A stretch of DNA of 64,000 nt from contig OZ024795.1 of NCBI GenBank assembly GCA_964017045.1, positions 29,364,366 through 29,428,365 of the forward strand. Direction: 5' to 3'. This DNA is from Omphiscola glabra (taxonomy: Eukaryota; Mollusca; Gastropoda; Lymnaeidae). The position numbers and the translations under genes were made by a program. Of this stretch, positions 58,956 through 64,000 are shown in pieces. The stretch's first letter is position 1. Every line of letters starts with the position of its first letter. The notes beneath the pieces were generated by a model. The model made no database searches and had not been told where the DNA came from. It worked only from the letters and a program-made list of their open reading frames with translations.

Positions 58956-60149
58956 CCGCGCATTTCTGTTGGCATCCTGATCTTGTATGTAACTTCGCTA
59001 TATCATGATACGTACCCGAGGGAGCTCTATCAAATTTTCCATTTGGTGTCACCAGGCTTGCCAACCCAGCTCTAAATTTACATATTATAGTTCGTTTAAA
59101 AATAATGATCTTAAATGACTTGTGCTTTCATGTCAGCTGTTAATTTATTGAAAACATGTGGCAGTGTAGAGATATCAGCGCGCAAGTCTTTCAAATTCTT
59201 GGATTCGTTCACCCTTAAAACCCAGACTTGTCAATTAGTGCTATCTACATGCTCACAATGTGTCACCGTAGACTTCTGTTGTGGGTTGCAGGAATACCAC
59301 CGCGGGTCCCCCCCCCCCCCCACAACCCGGTTGGTAACCGATTATCCAAACACACTCCGGCTTTAAGATGCTACAAAACTTTTCACCTCTTGTCCGCCTC
59401 GGGAAGCAGATGGTCCAGGTGAGACCTCGATCTTGCACCTTTCGAGCACACAGCCCTCGTGCACGCCTAACAGTTGGCCAAACGTAACCCAAGGCTGGTA
59501 AAACAGATTACGGCGCCGTGCCGAAATAAACGCTGGCCCCCAAAGATGTTTGTGCTCGGGTTGGCCCCCAAAGATGTTTGTGCTCGGGTTGGCTGGAGAT
59601 CGGCCACGTGCTTGTACTTGGACGTCCACCACGCTTGTGTTTGGTTGATGGGGTGTAGTCCGAAGTTCGGCTGTCTTGTATACTGGGATCTGGTCTCTGG
59701 AAATGGTGACCGTCGCTGGAGAAAGTATGTGATGGTCGTAGGGAGTTGAAGTGGGGCCCGTTGCGTAGTAAATATGACAGACGTTGGGAAGTGAGACTGT
59801 TGGTCCATGGTGTGGGGCTGTCGGCAGAGATTCTCACGTTTTGTCCGTTTGATACGCTTGGTAATAATTGACAGTTAATGTTGTGTTGATTTTTAACCGA
59901 TGTGTCACGACATTCTGGGGTATCTTCGGAGGTCCGGATGTATGATGAACTATTTGGAGATGTGAAAATGGGACGACTGTATTAAGAGGCACTTCCTAGA
60001 CCGTTAATATTTATTGACACCAATACATGATTAATATATTAGTATAACATTTTGTAGATTGAAAATAGCATTGAATTTTTTTTAAATATCATTAACTTAA
60101 ATTTTTTGGACAGTTAGCATTGTTTCAGTTTAGAATGATGTTAGAAATT
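58956..60149. other. Gene-free stretch with a 28-bp duplication
   Basis: 59535-59590: GGCCCCCAAAGATGTTTGTG plus CTCGGGTT, twice. C tract near 59312. 59360-59840 is GC-richer with overlapping open frames on both strands (up to 113 codons), none with a domain I know. Confidence 0.45.
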
Positions 60150-60998
60150 ATCACATTTGTGTCTGCTGTCTATCACATTTGTGTCTGCTGTCTATCACAT
60201 TTGTGTCTGCTGTCTATCACATTTGTGTCTGCTGTCTATCACATTTGTGTCTGCTGTCTATCACATTTGTGTCTGCTGTCTATCACATTTGTGTCTGCTG
60301 TCTATCACAATTGTGTCTGCTGTCTATCACATTTGTGTCTGCTGTCTATCATAATTGTGTCTGCTGTCTATCATAATTGCGTCTGCTGTCTATCACATTT
60401 GTGTCTGCTGTCTATCATAATTGTATCTGCTGTCTATCATAATTGCGTCTGCTGTCTATCACATTTGTGTCTGCTGTCTATGATAATTGTGTCTGCTGTC
60501 TATCATAATTGTGTCTGCTGTCTATCACATGTGTGTCTGCTGTCTATGATAATTGTGTCTGCTGTCTATCATAATTGTGTCTGCTGTCTATCACATGTGT
60601 GTCTGCTGTCTATGATAATCGGGTCTGCTGTTTATCATAATTGTGTCTGCTGTCTCTCATAATTTTGTTTGCTGTCTATCATAATTGTGTCTGCTGTCTA
60701 TCATAATTTTGTTTGCTGTCTATCATAATTGTGTCTGCTGCCTATCATAATTGTGTCTGCTGTCTGTCTAATTGTATCTGCTTTTTATCACAATTGTGTC
60801 TGCTGTCTATTATAATTGTGTCTGCTGTCTATCATAATTGCGTCTGCTGTCTATCATAATTTTGTCTGCTGTCTATCATAATTGTGTCTGCTGTCTATCA
60901 TAATTGTGTCTCCTGTCTGTCTAATTAAATTATCTCTGCTTTTTATCATAATTGTGTCTGCTGTCTATTATAATTGTGTCTGCTATTTATCATAATTT
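60150..60998. repeat. 22-bp minisatellite (GTCTGCTGTCTATCACATTTGT), about 38 copies
   Basis: The left third is nearly pure TCTGCTGTCTATCACATTTG-type. The right part alternates ATCATAATTGTG and ATGATAATTGTG variants and decays to the right. One plus frame stays open for 180 codons. Confidence 0.97.
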
Positions 60999-61514
60999 TG
61001 TCTGCCGTTACCTTTAAATGAAACGATCTCGTTGTAATTCCTGGCATTCTTTGAATCTATAGTTAAGCATGGAGTTGGAAAACTATCCACTTATGCAGGT
61101 AGAGCTGAAGCAGTTTACTCTATGGGTTGCCAAGAAACGCGGGGAGCATAATTATAACAGTAATTCAATAGGCAGACTCATAATCAGTAGATCTATTATT
61201 TTTTTTTTAGAAATCTTCGACAATTGGTTCTCATAAAAACTAGAAGAATAGATTAGAAGGTTGACAGGAAGGTCACGGGACATACATTGGGGAGTTTGTT
61301 GTGAAATTGCTCTCATTGAGCAAGGTCCGCTCTGTAAAGTGGGGGGCTGAAGGAGGAGAGGTAACCCCGGCATATGGTTGCCATTTCGTGGGGCTGCTTG
61401 CATTGTGTGGACGGCAACTCAAAGGCAATTTGGCCCAAGGTGTGCGGCCCAAGGTGCGCATGTGTCTAACAGAACGTTTCGGCTGTACTTGTGTTAGAGA
61501 GAGTTGTGAGAGAG
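60999..61514. other. Gene-free spacer
   Basis: Nothing recognised. Confidence 0.5.
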
Positions 61515-61890
61515 ACGCATAAGACGGGCGTATGAGATGGGCGTATGCGATTGGCGTATGAGATGGGCGTATGAGATGGGCGTATGAGATGGGCGTATGA
61601 GATGTGCGTATGAGATGGGCGTATGAGATGGGCGTATGAGATGGGCGTATGTGATGGGCGTATGAGATTGGTGTATGAGATGGGCGTATGAGATGGGCGT
61701 ATGAGATGGGCGTATGAGATTGGCGTATGAGATGAGCGTATGATATTGTCGTATGAGATTTGCATATGAGATGGACGTATGAGATTGGCGTATGAGATGG
61801 GCGTATGAGATGGGCGTATGAGATGAGCGTATGAGATTGGCGTATGATATTGGTGTATTAGATGGGCGTATGAAATAGGCGTATGAGATG
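61515..61890. repeat. 13-bp minisatellite (GAGATGGGCGTAT), about 29 copies
   Basis: GAGATGGGCGTAT with GATTGGCGTAT and GATGAGCGTAT variants. Shortest minisatellite unit in the window. Confidence 0.97.
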
Positions 61891-63344
61891 GGTGCATGAG
61901 AGGACTATTATAAAAAAAAATTGCATAGGAATGTATATTTGATATCGATAAATATTAACATCAGGTGACATCCTGGTAATGTTGATACATGTTTATATTT
62001 TACAACCTTGCTTTTTTTTAAAATTGCATTTAATGAAAAGCTTTTGGAATCTGTACTGCCGAATAAACTGAATGAAATAAAGGGTGGGCTGGGATAGGGA
62101 CAGTGCAAGTGGCCTGCTATGAAATATTATATAGTAAAGTATTTCTAAGTGATCTCTGATTGAAAAGTCCGTAAAAAACTGTGCAATCTCATTGACCAGA
62201 TTATGGGATGTCACTGACAGGGTCGGCGCGTGATTTGTTCATGGTCAGCTGACTTGAATGTTAGAATGTAAAGTATGTGAAACCACTCATATGTGTCGCG
62301 TGTGATGCATAACCCAACCTGTATCGCCTTAAGGATTGAGTTTTCTTATCTTGCCAAACCGTGGTTCAGGTAACACTTCCTCGCGCTGCTGGCCTGGAAG
62401 ATGTCATTCCCAGCTCTCTGCCTGGCATTTTCTGGGGCAAACACACCGAAAAGGTTGCCCGAGTAATTGGCCAGGTCTTCAGAAGCCAGTTGATAGTATT
62501 TATGATACAACAGGGCAAGGGCTCAAGTGCACTTCATAATATCTATCAGCCCATGTCAGGCCGGGATCAGGGCCAGAGTGCCTCACTTCTAGACACGGGG
62601 GCATAACTAGCCATTGTGGATCCGAATACACAATTTATTTGAAGACAAAAAAACAAAACAAGTCATTTGAATCCTAAAATAAGGAAGCTTGGATTTAATA
62701 GTTTAACCAGGTTTAACCTCCCCCCCCCCCCCGCCCCCGATGACGTCCCAAAGAGAGACGTGAAAAACCCGGTATCCGAGCTTATAACCGTTATTTTCTT
62801 GATTGCAACGAAGCCCCATTCGCCGCGACACTGTTACAAGCCATCGATCCGCCGCTGCGTTAGAAACGCCACTGCTCTAGCAAGTTCCAAAGTGGGTTCG
62901 ATATTTCGGTGGTACCGGTACGGGCAGGACTTTCGCAGTGACGTGACGTTGCCTGTCGTGCTTGACAAGAACGACGAGAGAGTTTAAGGACCTCGAAGTG
63001 AGCCGCGGTGAGACTCTTCAGAGAATGTTAGAGTCAAGGGAGACAAGCCAGTGACCTTCTCCGCACCATGAAATCTATTTTTGTTCTAATCCTAGATTGT
63101 ATTACTCTAATATACTAGGATGCAAAATGTCACGTGTTTGGTTGGGGGATTGGGGTGGGAGGCTGTCTTAACTGGTAAAAAAAAATAAAAAAAATTGGGA
63201 GATGGGTGGTCAAATTGCAACAATAACGTTACTAGAGTTCATTCAGAGTGGACTTAATTTTAGTTAAACAGGACATGTAAACGTGATTTTCGGAATCTCA
63301 TAATCCAAAATAAATGTCATACATTTGCCGGGATAATACACATG
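61891..63344. other. Gene-free stretch; one unrecognised open frame
   Basis: 62361-62606 has an 81-codon plus frame (GLEDVIPSSLPGIFWGKH, then GQVFRSQLIVFMIQQGKG) that looks compositionally more protein-like than the repeat frames and follows CAG|GTAAC. I do not recognise it, and another plus frame is open beside it. C tract near 62721. Confidence 0.35.
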
Positions 63345-63545
63345 TTCTTCTATAGGAGGCCTTTGTGGATTATAAACAGGTTCTTCTATAGGAGGCCTTT
63401 GTGGATAGTAAACAGGTTCTTCTATAGGAGGCCTTTGTGGATAGTAAACATGTTCTTCTATAGGAGGCCTTTGAGGATAGTAAACAGGTTCTTCTATAGG
63501 AGGCCTTTGTGGATAGTAAACAGGTTCTTCTATAGGAGGCCTTTG
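63345..63545. repeat. 36-bp minisatellite, about 6 copies
   Basis: GTTCTTCTATAGGAGGCCTT plus TGTGGATAGTAAACAG, spaced 36 bp (63344, 63380 and so on). All frames stay open on both strands. AGGCCT is a palindrome in each unit. Confidence 0.96.
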
Positions 63546-63867
63546 TGATGTCAAGTTCCGTTGTGTACAACTACGAATTGGTTTGGGGGGGGGGGGGGGG
63601 GTGCAGTATCGGAGGCAGCCAATAAGAATTTCCCAGCACTTTCCCCAAACAGAAGCTCACGTGACTTCGTTAGGAAATATATAATCGTAAGACTTAATCA
63701 CAACTCAACGAGTCCTCCGCAGCTTCGTAACGATTTCCCGTTAAAATGGTCGCCCATAATGTGCCGTGTCTGAGTAAAGCCTGTATGACCATTTGATGTC
63801 CCGATTTATGGCTGGAATAAAAGGACATGTTTGTTGGTAGGAGAGCTGAGTACGATACATTGAACTG
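63546..63867. other. Short gene-free spacer with G tract
   Basis: G tract of about 17 bases at 63585-63601, otherwise nothing recognised. Confidence 0.5.
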
Positions 63868-64000
63868 TGAGGTAGGAGTTGAGCGTCTCAATAGTAGGAG
63901 TCAGGCGTCTTAACACTCAGTAGGAGTCAGGCTTTTTAATACTCAGTAGGAGTCAGGCGTCTTAATACTTAGTAGGAGTCAGGCGTCTCAATACTCAGTA
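63868..64000. repeat. 26-bp minisatellite, runs off right edge
   Basis: GTAGGAGTCAGGCGTCTTAA plus TACTCA, copies at 63894, 63920, 63946 and 63972, continuing past the end of the window. Confidence 0.95.

Noticed and set aside
60120..60662. 180-codon cysteine-rich plus frame
   Set aside because: Translation of the 22-bp array; hydrophobic Cys-rich look is incidental.

Overview
This is a 64 kb window of animal nuclear DNA. The gene and transposon content points to a mollusc, most likely a gastropod, but the sequence alone does not name a species. Exons are short, interrupted by GT-AG introns, and sit in a large AT-rich non-coding background. The genes recognised are metazoan: a sperm-tail PG-rich (SHIPPO) repeat protein of the STPG2 type and a short-chain dehydrogenase/reductase of the SDR42E1 type. 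The transposon set is also animal: hAT MITEs, one SPIN-like copy, Helitron ends, and RTE-like and other non-LTR retrotransposon remnants. There are no bacterial operons, rRNA genes or CRISPR arrays.

Layout. 1-6.3 kb is almost all minisatellite arrays with no visible exon. 6.3-10.7 kb holds four coding exons of the STPG2-like gene on the minus strand. Its start codon is at 10668 and it continues past the left edge. Its introns carry a 373-bp hAT MITE with a perfect 8-bp target duplication, two tandem arrays and a dead RTE-like reverse transcriptase tail. 12.37-12.81 kb looks like a head-to-head promoter: a minus-strand 5' UTR exon for the STPG2-like gene, an ETS-type motif, and a possible plus-strand leader exon for the SDR gene. 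13.1-13.9 kb is an 815-bp element with terminal inverted repeats and a perfect 9-bp target duplication (Mutator-like architecture). 15.17-16.28 kb holds the first two coding exons of the SDR42E1-like gene on the plus strand.

No later SDR exon was recognised anywhere to the right. The remaining ~47.7 kb is therefore either one very large first part of that gene's intron set or intergenic DNA. It is a patchwork of more than 30 tandem arrays (units of 13-48 bp, several with higher-order structure), transposon fragments, and runs of 9-16 G or C. Nearly all long open frames in it are by-products of tandem repeats whose period is a multiple of three, or of repeats that keep frames open on both strands; I do not call them genes.

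The two genes are not known to act in one pathway. STPG2-type proteins belong to sperm-tail/ciliary axonemes, and SDR42E1-type proteins are predicted NAD(P)-dependent oxidoreductases of the 3-beta-HSD-like group. What is distinctive here is genome structure: the density and layering of minisatellites, datable transposon insertions, a retrotransposon tail turned into a tandem array, and a SPIN-like element of a family known for horizontal transfer.
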